Positions 1-5,701 of a stretch of 5,705 bases of DNA are shown here, piece after piece; positions within the stretch are counted from its first letter, which is position 1; the number at the start of each line of letters is the position of its first letter. Made by a program: the position numbers and the translations under genes. The notes under the pieces are model-generated. The model made no database searches, was not told where the DNA came from, and was given only the letters and a program-made list of their open reading frames with translations. Source of the stretch: Alphaproteobacteria bacterium. GTDB taxonomy: Bacteria > Pseudomonadota > Alphaproteobacteria > Paracaedibacterales > CAITNM01. The DNA lies in the NCBI GenBank assembly GCA_947499175.1, contig CANMNU010000080.1:1-5705 (forward strand), given 5' to 3'.

Positions 1-2
1 TT

Positions 3-122
3 TACCTACCTCCTTACTCTCCAGATCTCAATCCAATTGAGAAAAAATGGGCTCAGGCTAAAGCCATTAGGAGGCGCCTGGGTGGAACTATTGAAGGGTT
101 ATTTAACGAACATCTCCTGTAA
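3..122 (+). CDS. IS630-family transposase, C-terminal end (partial at window edge)
   Basis: The first 39 codons of the window read in frame to a TAA stop and carry the block YSPDLNPIEKKWAQAK (residues 5-20 of the fragment). This is the hallmark C-terminal motif of IS630/Tc1-mariner type DDE transposases. The Glu in NPIEKKW is the expected third acidic residue of the catalytic triad. The rest of the gene lies left of the window, so it cannot be told whether the element is intact or split into two frames, as many IS630 copies are. The stop lies only 5 bp from the stop of the convergent gene at 128, leaving little room for a terminal inverted repeat before that gene. Either the repeat overlaps the gene's end or this copy is truncated. 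The family call is firm; the state of the element is unknown. Confidence 0.85.
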   Translation, partial: YLPPYSPDLNPIEKKWAQAKAIRRRLGGTIEGLFNEHLL

Positions 123-127
123 TCAAA

Positions 128-865
128 TTATTTGTTAATAACTATAGTATTGCTTAGTACTAAAGTTTCTCTGACTGCGTCAATATCCACTATTGTTCCT
201 TCTGATTTTGATCCCCTGGCTTCTCCATGAGAAAGCATATATTGTATTTTCTCTTTCCCAGCATTAACAAAAGCATTAGCAAAATCAACTATAGACTTAA
301 GAGAGCCAACCTGAATATCAACAAGACGTTGACCCACATCTGTAGCCACCAAAACCTCAACAGAACATTTGTTCCATGTTCCAGCCATCTGTCCTTTACA
401 TAGTATAGGGTCTACCCAGTAAACTATTGTTCCATCAAGCGTAACTACAGCATGAGAGGAAAAACCAGTTTCAATCCAACTAGTAAGAATTTTTGGTAAG
501 TGAGTATCATCTGTTCCATTGTATCTGGACAAAACAACAGTCTCAAAAGGAATTAAATTTTCTGTTTCTGGAATTTTAGATCTTGGAGGGGCGTAATTTA
601 CTTCAGTCTTACCCAATGCTTTGGGGTAATCAGTAACAACGAAAACACGTTTAGCAAACTCTCCAGAATCTTTATAAAAATTAACTAAGTTATTGTGGAA
701 AGAATTTTCCGATTCTGGCTTGAAAGCAACTAAAGGTTGAACTTTAAATCCAGCCTCTTTAAATCCAGGTAAAGATAGCTCGGAATTAAAATCGACTGCA
801 AAAGCTTTGAAAGACAAAGAACTTAGAATCATTACGCAAAACGTTAAACATGTAGATTTTTTCAT
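128..865 (-). CDS. Sec-exported protein with divergent Amidase_2/PGRP-like domain
   Basis: The 245-residue protein opens with a classic signal peptide: MKK, a hydrophobic core, and an AFA cleavage site after residue 23. I chose ATG at 865 because AGGGGG lies 5 bases upstream; a longer TTG-started form from 934 would bury the signal peptide. Residues about 108-225 follow the order of N-acetylmuramoyl-L-alanine amidase type 2 domains: an initial strand (VVLSRYNG, 110-117), GFSSHAVVTLDGTIVYWVD (134-152, compare VSAHYxIDRDGTIYQLV), AGTWNKCSVEVLV (161-173, compare AGxSWNxxSIGIELV), and SHGEARGSKSEG (212-223, compare GHSDVAPGRKxDPG). His213 and Lys220 are kept. The usual first zinc-ligand His is Ser113, and the final ligand Asp/Cys is Glu222, so hydrolysis is doubtful. 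Cys156 and Cys167, the only cysteines of the mature part, could form a disulfide. The domain call is inference from motif order; export is well supported. It may remodel or bind peptidoglycan. Confidence 0.6.
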   Translation of the reverse strand: MKKSTCLTFCVMILSSLSFKAFAVDFNSELSLPGFKEAGFKVQPLVAFKPESENSFHNNLVNFYKDSGEFAKRVFVVTDYPKALGKTEVNYAPPRSKIPETENLIPFETVVLSRYNGTDDTHLPKILTSWIETGFSSHAVVTLDGTIVYWVDPILCKGQMAGTWNKCSVEVLVATDVGQRLVDIQVGSLKSIVDFANAFVNAGKEKIQYMLSHGEARGSKSEGTIVDIDAVRETLVLSNTIVINK

Positions 866-891
866 TTTATCCCCCTGTATCAAAACAACGA

Positions 892-904
892 TTAACCTCG
901 TTAA
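892..904. repeat. Short perfect inverted repeat TTAAC-CTC-GTTAA
   Basis: A 5-3-5 perfect inverted repeat lies in the divergent spacer, close to the expected transcription start of the minus-strand gene. It could be a half-site pair for a regulator. At 10 paired bases in AT-rich DNA it could also be chance, and no second copy was seen near the patatin gene. Confidence 0.25.
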
Positions 905-908
905 GGGC

Positions 909-938
909 ACAATACGATAAAAACCAAACCTCAAACAA
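909..938 (-). promoter_or_regulatory. Candidate promoter of the exported amidase-like gene
   Basis: On the minus strand TTGTTT (933-938) and TATTGT (909-914) are separated by 18 bases, each matching 4 of 6 consensus positions. They lie upstream of the ATG at 865. In a spacer this AT-rich such matches can occur by chance, so the call is weak. Confidence 0.3.
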
Positions 939-1009
939 AGTATTTTTTAACCAATTTTTAACTTTTTTGATGCACTATTAGCATATACAGTACTTAAAAA
1001 CCTAATGTT

Positions 1010-2179
1010 ATGAAAAAACTAATTTACGTAAGCGTCTTTGCAACATTTATAAATATTGCTTACGCAAGCGATAAAGAAATTATAACAGACGTTTTTGATA
1101 CACTAAGTAACACTTCCAAAAATATACCCCAAACAAATACCTTTCCATCACATAACGATAAACAGCTTGATTCCCCCGTAGCATCCATTAGCTTTTCTGG
1201 AGGAAATTACTTTTCATGCATGTACGAACTTGGGGTACTACAACACCTTCAAGAAAATTTTGATCTTTCTCAAACACACTTCCTGGGAGATTCATCTGGC
1301 TGTTGGGGTGCCTTAGCGGGAACACTTGAGCTACCCGCTGAAAAATTTTTTGAAAAGGCACTACTTAATTCGGCAAAAGAAAAACACCAAATGCCATTTT
1401 TAGGTTTTTCCCACTGGAGGGAAATACTTCAAAGAAATTTTATTGCTCTAGCTAAAGAAGTCAATGAAGGTATGGTGAGTGAAAAAAGCATGCACACCAA
1501 TGTTGATGGGCGACTTTCTATTTCGGTCACTCATGCTGATTGGGGTGGAAAATGGCAAATTCCTTTTATCAAAAAAGAAATTCCATGGATTTTTCGAAAC
1601 GAATTAGTTTCCGAGTACTCTTCAGATGACGATCTTTTAGAAACAGTTTTTACTTCTTGCCATATTCCGTTTTTACTATCGAATTCTTTCTTTTCAAAAT
1701 GGCGTGGTAACCGCTGTTTAGACGGGGGAATCACCAATAAGAACCCTAAATTAAATGAAAAAACGTGTTTGGTTCACCCTTTATTATGGAGGTCTAGCTC
1801 ATTTTGGCTAGAACATGGGTGCATTACACTGCCAACAGAAGCAGACGCAAGAAATTCATACAAGTGGGGATACGAAGATGCACAGAATAATTATAGTTAC
1901 TGGGTATCCCACGGCATCACGCCTAAATCTAGCACTATCAAGGAGTTATCTTTCTTGCCATCACAAGATTTGCCAACAGCCAAGCCCAAGCAAACCAGAA
2001 TCTCTGCTATACTAGAGCGTATCAATGGATACAAAAAAGAAGTTCAAGTAACTTATTTTTTAGCAAAAAATATTTTGGGGGCACAAATAAATAACTGTTT
2101 ACAAAGACTGTGGTACGGCAATAAAAACAAGGATAGTTTATTACCCCCAAAATTAGTACACCAACAAAAAACTCTTTAG
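1010..2179 (+). CDS. Exported patatin-like phospholipase
   Basis: This 389-residue protein has the patatin (PNPLA) catalytic elements in the right order. An oxyanion-type turn SFSGGNYFSCMYELGVLQHL (61-80) is followed by the nucleophile elbow GDSSG (93-97, Ser95) and the Asp of DGG (Asp238), which continues as DGGITNKNP in the usual patatin style. These form the Ser-Asp dyad that hydrolyses acyl esters of phospholipids. The first 19 residues (MKK, hydrophobic stretch, AYA) are a Sec signal peptide, so the enzyme acts outside the cytoplasm. The oxyanion loop is SGGNYF rather than GGGxRG, a real departure from many bacterial members. The roughly 130 residues after the dyad Asp were not matched to anything. 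No Shine-Dalgarno sequence precedes the ATG, but the signal peptide begins exactly there. It is divergent from the exported protein at 128-865. Exported patatins occur in intracellular alphaproteobacteria as host-membrane-active enzymes; that role here is inference. Confidence 0.85.
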   Translation: MKKLIYVSVFATFINIAYASDKEIITDVFDTLSNTSKNIPQTNTFPSHNDKQLDSPVASISFSGGNYFSCMYELGVLQHLQENFDLSQTHFLGDSSGCWGALAGTLELPAEKFFEKALLNSAKEKHQMPFLGFSHWREILQRNFIALAKEVNEGMVSEKSMHTNVDGRLSISVTHADWGGKWQIPFIKKEIPWIFRNELVSEYSSDDDLLETVFTSCHIPFLLSNSFFSKWRGNRCLDGGITNKNPKLNEKTCLVHPLLWRSSSFWLEHGCITLPTEADARNSYKWGYEDAQNNYSYWVSHGITPKSSTIKELSFLPSQDLPTAKPKQTRISAILERINGYKKEVQVTYFLAKNILGAQINNCLQRLWYGNKNKDSLLPPKLVHQQKTL

Positions 2180-2214
2180 AATTAAGGCAATTTTTATGGA
2201 CGTAGCAGGCTTAT

Positions 2215-2242
2215 TTGTGATAGTTTCTGACATGTATATATT
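2215..2242 (+). promoter_or_regulatory. Candidate promoter of infC-secG-pyrG
   Basis: TTGTGA (2215-2220, 4 of 6) and TATATT (2237-2242, 5 of 6) are 16 bases apart in the 86-bp gap between the patatin stop and the infC start. Transcription would begin near 2249-2250, leaving a very short leader that just includes the ribosome binding site. No terminator hairpin was seen between the patatin gene and this site, so read-through is also possible. Confidence 0.45.
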
Positions 2243-2252
2243 ATTGTCTTTA

Positions 2253-2258
2253 AAGGAG
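2253..2258 (+). promoter_or_regulatory. Shine-Dalgarno AAGGAG that fixes an AUU start for infC
   Basis: AAGGAG ends 7 bases before the in-frame ATT at 2266, an optimal spacing. The first in-frame ATG (2290) is 31 bases away and has no ribosome binding site of its own. The TTG at 2261 is out of frame. Confidence 0.75.
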
Positions 2259-2265
2259 ACTTGTT

Positions 2266-2817
2266 ATTAGCCGCTTTCCTAATGATGGCATGGCAAGCCG
2301 TGATTCACGTAATCATGACGGGCCAAGGGTAAACGCTGAAATTCATTCTGCCAAAGTTCGTCTGATTGACGAAAAAGGCGAAATGGTTGGAGTACTAACA
2401 AAATCAGAGGCACTCAAAATGGCTCAAGAGGCCGGCCTCGATTTAGTAGAGGTTTCTCCAAATGCTGAGCCTCCCGTATGCAAAATTCTTGATTTCGGTA
2501 AGTACAAGTACGAATTACAAAAGAAAAAAGCTGAAGCTAAGAAAAAGCAAACGGTCGTTCTTGTAAAAGAAATTCAGATGAGACCTATGATCGACCCACA
2601 CGATTTTGATATTAAGTGCAAAGCAATTAAGCGCTTTTTAGAAGAAGGTAATAAAGTAAAAATTTTGCTAAGGTTTCGTGGCCGCGAATTGTCACATCAA
2701 GAAATTGGAGTTGAAATTTTGAACAAAGTTCGCAAAATGTTTGAGGAAGTGTGCAAAATTGACCACAACCCCAAACTTGAAGGCAAACAAATGATTATGA
2801 TAATTAGCCCTAAGTAA
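2266..2817 (+). CDS. infC: Translation initiation factor IF-3, probable AUU start
   Basis: IF-3 binds the 30S subunit, keeps it free of 50S, and proofreads the initiator tRNA and start codon. From the AUU at 2266 the protein is 183 residues, close to the usual 175-185. The N-terminal domain begins near GPRVNAEI (19-26), which is alphaproteobacterial in style, and includes DLVEVSPNAEPPVCKILD (59-76). The IF-3 signature KILDFGKYKYELQK spans about 73-86, followed by a lysine-rich linker. The C-terminal domain includes VKEIQMRP, FLEEGNKVKILLRFRGRE (125-142) and LEGKQMIMI near the end. Starting at ATG 2290 would give 175 residues and still include both domains, so the start choice rests on the ribosome binding site and on the known AUU initiation of infC in E. 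coli, which underlies IF-3 self-regulation. The next genes are secG and pyrG, not the rpmI-rplT found after infC in many bacteria. Confidence 0.95.
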   Translation: MSRFPNDGMASRDSRNHDGPRVNAEIHSAKVRLIDEKGEMVGVLTKSEALKMAQEAGLDLVEVSPNAEPPVCKILDFGKYKYELQKKKAEAKKKQTVVLVKEIQMRPMIDPHDFDIKCKAIKRFLEEGNKVKILLRFRGRELSHQEIGVEILNKVRKMFEEVCKIDHNPKLEGKQMIMIISPK

Positions 2818-2831
2818 CAATTGAGGATTTT

Positions 2832-3119
2832 ATGAACACCCTGTTAACTATACAAATTTTTATAACTTTAGCGCTTATAGGTGTTATTCTTTTGCAACGC
2901 AGCGAAGGTGGAGCTTTGGGCATGGGTGGCGGTAACAGCAGCTCAAGCATGTTTACAGCACGCGGATCAGCCAACCTTTTGACAAGGGTGACGGGCGTAC
3001 TCGCTGCTTTGTTTATGGGTAATTGTTTGTTAATGACCGTAATCAACAGTAACGCAATTAAAAATCAAACAAAAATTATTGAACAAGCTCCTGCCCCTGC
3101 AGAAACACCAAGTAAATAG
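2832..3119 (+). CDS. secG: Preprotein translocase subunit SecG
   Basis: SecG is the small auxiliary subunit of the SecYEG channel and aids SecA-driven export across the inner membrane. The 95-residue protein has the family layout: a first membrane helix at about 3-21 ending in ILLQRSEGGALGMGGG (19-34), which is the typical glycine-rich SecG loop, then TARGSANLLTRVT leading into a second helix at about 54-71. A short polar tail ends in an Ala/Pro-rich stretch. The start is supported by GAGGA a few bases upstream. It lies 14 bp after infC and 7 bp before pyrG, indicating co-transcription. The secG-pyrG pairing is familiar from alphaproteobacteria, often with tpiA in front; here infC takes that place. 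It would serve export of the two signal-peptide proteins upstream among many others. Confidence 0.93.
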   Translation: MNTLLTIQIFITLALIGVILLQRSEGGALGMGGGNSSSSMFTARGSANLLTRVTGVLAALFMGNCLLMTVINSNAIKNQTKIIEQAPAPAETPSK

Positions 3120-3126
3120 TTAAGCT

Positions 3127-4728
3127 ATGGCCAAGTTTATTTTTACAACGGGGGGAGTAAGCTCTTCCCTTGGTAAAGGGTTAGCCTGTGCGGCCTTGGG
3201 TGCCCTATTACAAGCACGCGGACTAACAGTACGATTGCGAAAACTTGACCCTTATCTAAACGTTGACCCTGGCACCATGAACCCGTATCAACATGGGGAA
3301 GTTTTTGTAACAAGCGATGGTGCTGAAGCAGACCTTGATCTAGGTCACTATGAAAGATTCACTAACCAAGATGCGACACAGTTTGACAGTGTAACCTCTG
3401 GAAAAATCTACTCCGCAGTAATTGCAAAAGAGCGCAGAGGTGATTACTTAGGAGATACGGTTCAGGTAATACCACACATTACTGACGCAATTAAAGATTT
3501 CATACGCAATGGCTGCGATGATGTAGATATTATTATCTGTGAGGTTGGTGGTACAGTTGGTGACATTGAAGCGCTACCATTTTTTGAAGCAATTCGCCAA
3601 TTACGTAATGAATTAGGCAATCAAAATAGCCTACTTATGCATGTTACCTTGTTGCCATATTTAGCCGCAGCAGGAGAGCTAAAAACCAAACCAACCCAGC
3701 ATTCAGTACAGGCGCTGCAAACCCTAGGGTTGCGCCCAGACATTTTACTATGCCGCAGTGAACACGAAATTCCAGAGGATGCAAAACAAAAACTTGCACT
3801 ATTTTGTAACGTTAATTCTGAAAACGTAATTCGCGCCCAGGATGCCGGCAATATTTATGAAATCCCTTTAATTTACAATCAAGAAGGGCTTGATACTGCT
3901 GTAGCAAAAGCTTTTGGAATTGAAGCAAACCCTAATTTGAAACCTTGGCAAGAATTGATAAACAAACTAAATACACCCAAAGCCAAAGTAAGAATTGGTA
4001 TAGTTGGCAAATATGTGCAATTAAAAGATGCTTACAAATCATTAGATCAGGCCATTACCCATGCCGGTATTGCAGAGCAAGTTGAAATTGAAAAACTGTG
4101 GATTGATGCTGAAGATGAAACCATGCTTGCCAAAATTCAAAGCGTAGACGGCTTAATTATTCCTGGAGGCTTCGGCGCCCGCGGGATAGATGGTAAAATT
4201 CAAGCAATCAATTATTCCCGCAAAAATAACATACCAACTCTTGGTATTTGCCTTGGCATGCAGTTAAGTGTTATTGAAGCTTGCCGTAATGTACTTGGCA
4301 AAACTGATGCTTCTAGCACAGAATTTGGCCCTACCAATAACCCAGTCGTCGCTTTAATGACCGAATGGATGAGCGGCGAACAAAAAGAAATTCGTGGAGT
4401 ATCAGATGATATGGGGGGCACCATGCGCCTAGGATCGTTTGATTGCACAATTTTAGAGGGAACCCTAGCCTTTAATTTGTATGGTAATACGCAAATTTCC
4501 GAACGCCACCGCCACCGCTATGAAGTTAACCTGAAATACAAACAAGCTTTAGAGGATAAAGGCTACGTGTTTTCAGGAATGTCACCAGATGGGTTACTGC
4601 CAGAAATTATTGAATATCGCCCACATCCGTTTTTTATTGCAGCCCAATTTCACCCAGAATTAAAGTCACGGCCATTCAGACCTCACCCGCTATTTACAGG
4701 ATTAGTTCGAGCTTGTTTGCCAATGTAG
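3127..4728 (+). CDS. pyrG: CTP synthase (glutamine hydrolysing)
   Basis: PyrG makes CTP from UTP, ATP and glutamine in the cytoplasm, the last step of pyrimidine nucleotide synthesis. The 533 residues cover both domains, slightly shorter than the roughly 545 of E. coli. The synthase domain starts with FTTGGVSSSLGKGLACAALG (6-25, the ATP loop), then KLDPYLNVDPGTMNPYQHGE (39-58) and DGAEADLDLGHYERF (64-78). EVGGTVGDIE (139-148) supplies the acidic cluster. The class I glutamine amidotransferase domain begins near 287. It has the oxyanion motif PGGFGARG (346-353), nucleophile Cys375 in GICLGMQ, and His509 and Glu511 in FHPEL, so the triad is complete. The start lies 7 bp after the secG stop with only a poor ribosome binding site (AGTTAAGCT), which suggests translational coupling to secG. 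No strong terminator follows. Confidence 0.98.
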   Translation: MAKFIFTTGGVSSSLGKGLACAALGALLQARGLTVRLRKLDPYLNVDPGTMNPYQHGEVFVTSDGAEADLDLGHYERFTNQDATQFDSVTSGKIYSAVIAKERRGDYLGDTVQVIPHITDAIKDFIRNGCDDVDIIICEVGGTVGDIEALPFFEAIRQLRNELGNQNSLLMHVTLLPYLAAAGELKTKPTQHSVQALQTLGLRPDILLCRSEHEIPEDAKQKLALFCNVNSENVIRAQDAGNIYEIPLIYNQEGLDTAVAKAFGIEANPNLKPWQELINKLNTPKAKVRIGIVGKYVQLKDAYKSLDQAITHAGIAEQVEIEKLWIDAEDETMLAKIQSVDGLIIPGGFGARGIDGKIQAINYSRKNNIPTLGICLGMQLSVIEACRNVLGKTDASSTEFGPTNNPVVALMTEWMSGEQKEIRGVSDDMGGTMRLGSFDCTILEGTLAFNLYGNTQISERHRHRYEVNLKYKQALEDKGYVFSGMSPDGLLPEIIEYRPHPFFIAAQFHPELKSRPFRPHPLFTGLVRACLPM

Positions 4729-4831
4729 TTAGTGCTTATAGCAAATATTTATTTAGCATCTTAGTAATTTATTAACTATGTCTGTGGTAACATAAAAATG
4801 AGAAAAGGCCAGTCTCCAGATATTTTTTGCA

Positions 4832-4860
4832 AGCATCATTTTTTAGCCCTTAAAGATGCT
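4832..4860 (+). repeat. Weak hairpin downstream of pyrG
   Basis: AGCATC (4832-4837) and GATGCT (4855-4860) pair. Inside them TTTA (4842-4845) can pair with TAAA (4851-4854), giving about 10 bp with a 4-base bulge. No T-run follows, so it is not a standard intrinsic terminator. It might cap the pyrG transcript or be chance. Confidence 0.3.
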
Positions 4861-4884
4861 ATTGGCGAAGCATATCTGCATTAT

Positions 4885-4944
4885 AGGATGGAGCCGAGGC
4901 GGGCGGCCCACCCTATTAGGGCGGGGGATGGGGGTGGAGAGCCC
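4885..4944. other. GC-rich, G-tract island with folding potential
   Basis: About 60 bases of very high GC content sit in AT-rich flanks. On the plus strand, GGGC (4901-4904) pairs with GCCC (4941-4944). After a 3-by-3 internal loop, CCACCC (4908-4913) pairs with GGGTGG (4932-4937), leaving an 18-base loop. Alternatively the G runs at 4901-4903, 4919-4921, 4923-4927 and 4930-4934 could form a quadruplex, with loops of 15, 1 and 2 bases. It may be a structured RNA, a repetitive element or a remnant of foreign DNA. I recognise no known RNA family in it. Confidence 0.45.
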
Positions 4945-4988
4945 ATATCATCAAAAAGTTAATAATTTGTTAAAATCAGCATCTAAAC

Positions 4989-5018
4989 TTTACATATTTT
5001 TTTCGCAAAACTTTTAAT
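4989..5018 (+). promoter_or_regulatory. Candidate promoter upstream of the trxB remnant
   Basis: TTTACA (4989-4994) and TTTAAT (5013-5018) each match 5 of 6 consensus positions and are 18 bases apart. They lie about 54 bases before the trxB ATG, consistent with a surviving trxB promoter. It could now drive the EamA-type gene beyond the pseudogene. Confidence 0.4.
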
Positions 5019-5071
5019 TTAAAAGTATCCAATTTTACTTATACAAACCTTTTTAAAAATAGGGATTGTCC

Positions 5072-5308
5072 ATGAGCACCACCAACCACACAAAAACCCT
5101 AATTATTGGCACAGGCCCAGCCGGCTATACCGCAGCAATTTATGCTGCGCGTGCCTAAAAATACAACCAATTCTATTATTAAGATCATGACCAGGTGGAC
5201 AGCCCACTCTACCATTTTTGGCACTTTTGATTTGTGCTGGCATTGTTGTCAAACGCAAAGATATACCGCAAACTTCAAGCATAAGTACTGCAATATTTGC
5301 AGGGTAAT
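5072..5308 (+). pseudogene. trxB: Thioredoxin reductase, degraded remnant with internal deletion
   Basis: The ATG at 5072, after AGGGA, opens 28 codons that end in TLIIGTGPAGYTAAIYAARA, the FAD-binding GxGxxG start of TrxB. TAA follows at 5156, where intact TrxB continues for some 290 residues. Shifting frame at 5155 gives LKIQPILLLRS, a TGA at 5188, then PGGQPT (5191-5208). This matches the stretch in intact enzymes that runs from the ARANL-type segment to PGGQLT. After that the middle of the enzyme, including the expected CxxC redox centre, is missing. Next come CAGIVVK (5233-5253) and, in another frame, KIYRK (5258-5272) and LQYLQGN (5288-5308). These resemble the AAGDVxDxxYRQ and AALxAExYL parts of the TrxB C-terminus. 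The N-terminal identity is firm and the C-terminal pieces are moderately supported. Thioredoxin reduction must rely on another gene or system elsewhere. Confidence 0.75.
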
Positions 5309-5323
5309 TTAAAAGGTCGATTA

Positions 5324-5701
5324 GTGAATTTAGGAGTTTGGCTTGCAATTTTGTCTGGGGCGTTTTACGGAACATCTGGTTTATTCGGGGAACATTTAAT
5401 AAAAGAAGGTTTTGGTGTTTCAGATTTTTTATTTTGGCGATATTTGTTAATAATAGTAATTCTATTACCATTCTTAAATTCAAAAAAACAATGGCAAGAT
5501 ATAGTATCAAAAGATGGTTTAATACTTATTGCCCTTGCTGCAATTTTCTATGAAAGCTCAACTTTTTGTTTTTTTTATTCAATGGAAACAATTGGAACTG
5601 GTTTAGCAACAGTACTTTTTTGTTGTTACCCATTTTTTGTGGTTTTGTTAAATTGGTTACATGGAAAAAATCCACCAAGCAACTCAACTTTAAAACCCTA
5701 A
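5324..5701 (+). pseudogene. EamA/DMT-type transporter, first half only, probably frameshifted
   Basis: From GTG 5324 the frame gives 125 residues with four probable membrane helices (about 3-25, 35-52, 65-87, 90-113). It includes LAILSGAFYGTSGLFGEHL, RYLLIIVILLPFL and GTGLATVLFCCYPFFVVLLNWL. This is the layout of one EamA repeat of drug/metabolite transporter proteins, which normally have two repeats and about 290 residues. I prefer GTG 5324 because AAAAGG (5311-5316) sits 7 bases upstream; the TTG at 5297 lies inside the trxB remnant. The frame closes at TAA 5699 after STLKP. Reading one base back from the AAAA run at 5692-5695 gives STLKTLI, a natural entry into the next helix. A lost A is therefore likely, or a sequencing error. 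Substrate is unknown. An 8-T run lies at 5569-5576. Confidence 0.65.

Larger units (their letters stand above)
4798..4962 (+). other. Doubtful 54-codon ORF through the GC-rich island
   Basis: An ATG at 4798 opens 54 codons (MRKGQSPDIF ... EPISSKS) to a TAA at 4960. There is no Shine-Dalgarno sequence and no recognised motif. The second half is Arg/Gly/Pro-rich only because it runs through the GC-rich island at 4885-4944. I favour a chance frame or a remnant of inserted DNA, but it is the longest open frame noted in this 343-bp gap. Confidence 0.2.

Noticed and set aside
866..934. A 23-residue N-terminal extension of the amidase-like protein from TTG 934
   Set aside because: TTG start without a ribosome binding site, and it would place a good signal peptide internally; ATG 865 has AGGGGG in position.
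1531..2015. Open frames at 1531-1737 (-) and 1815-2015 (+)
   Set aside because: They lie inside the patatin gene, in other frames or on the other strand, and show no recognisable domain or start signal.
2810..3046. 78-codon minus-strand frame opposite secG
   Set aside because: Shadow of secG; no motif and no ribosome binding site.
3621..4448. Minus-strand frames at 3621-3851 and 4212-4448
   Set aside because: Both are antisense shadows of pyrG.
4733..4750. TGCT-TAT-AGCA followed by AAATATTT as a pyrG terminator
   Set aside because: The stem is only 4 bp and AT-rich, without a proper T-run; too weak to call.
4755..4983. Three direct copies of AGCATC (4755, 4832, 4978)
   Set aside because: Six bases, irregular spacing and no conserved flanks; consistent with chance, and not a CRISPR or iteron array.
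4729..5071. tRNA or known small RNA in the pyrG-trxB gap
   Set aside because: No cloverleaf, CCA end, SRP GGAAGC loop or other known family feature was found.
5103..5553. Frames at 5103-5510 (-), 5106-5312 (+) and 5338-5553 (+)
   Set aside because: They arise from the trxB remnant and the transporter read in wrong frames; the only family-like residues belong to the trxB pieces described separately.
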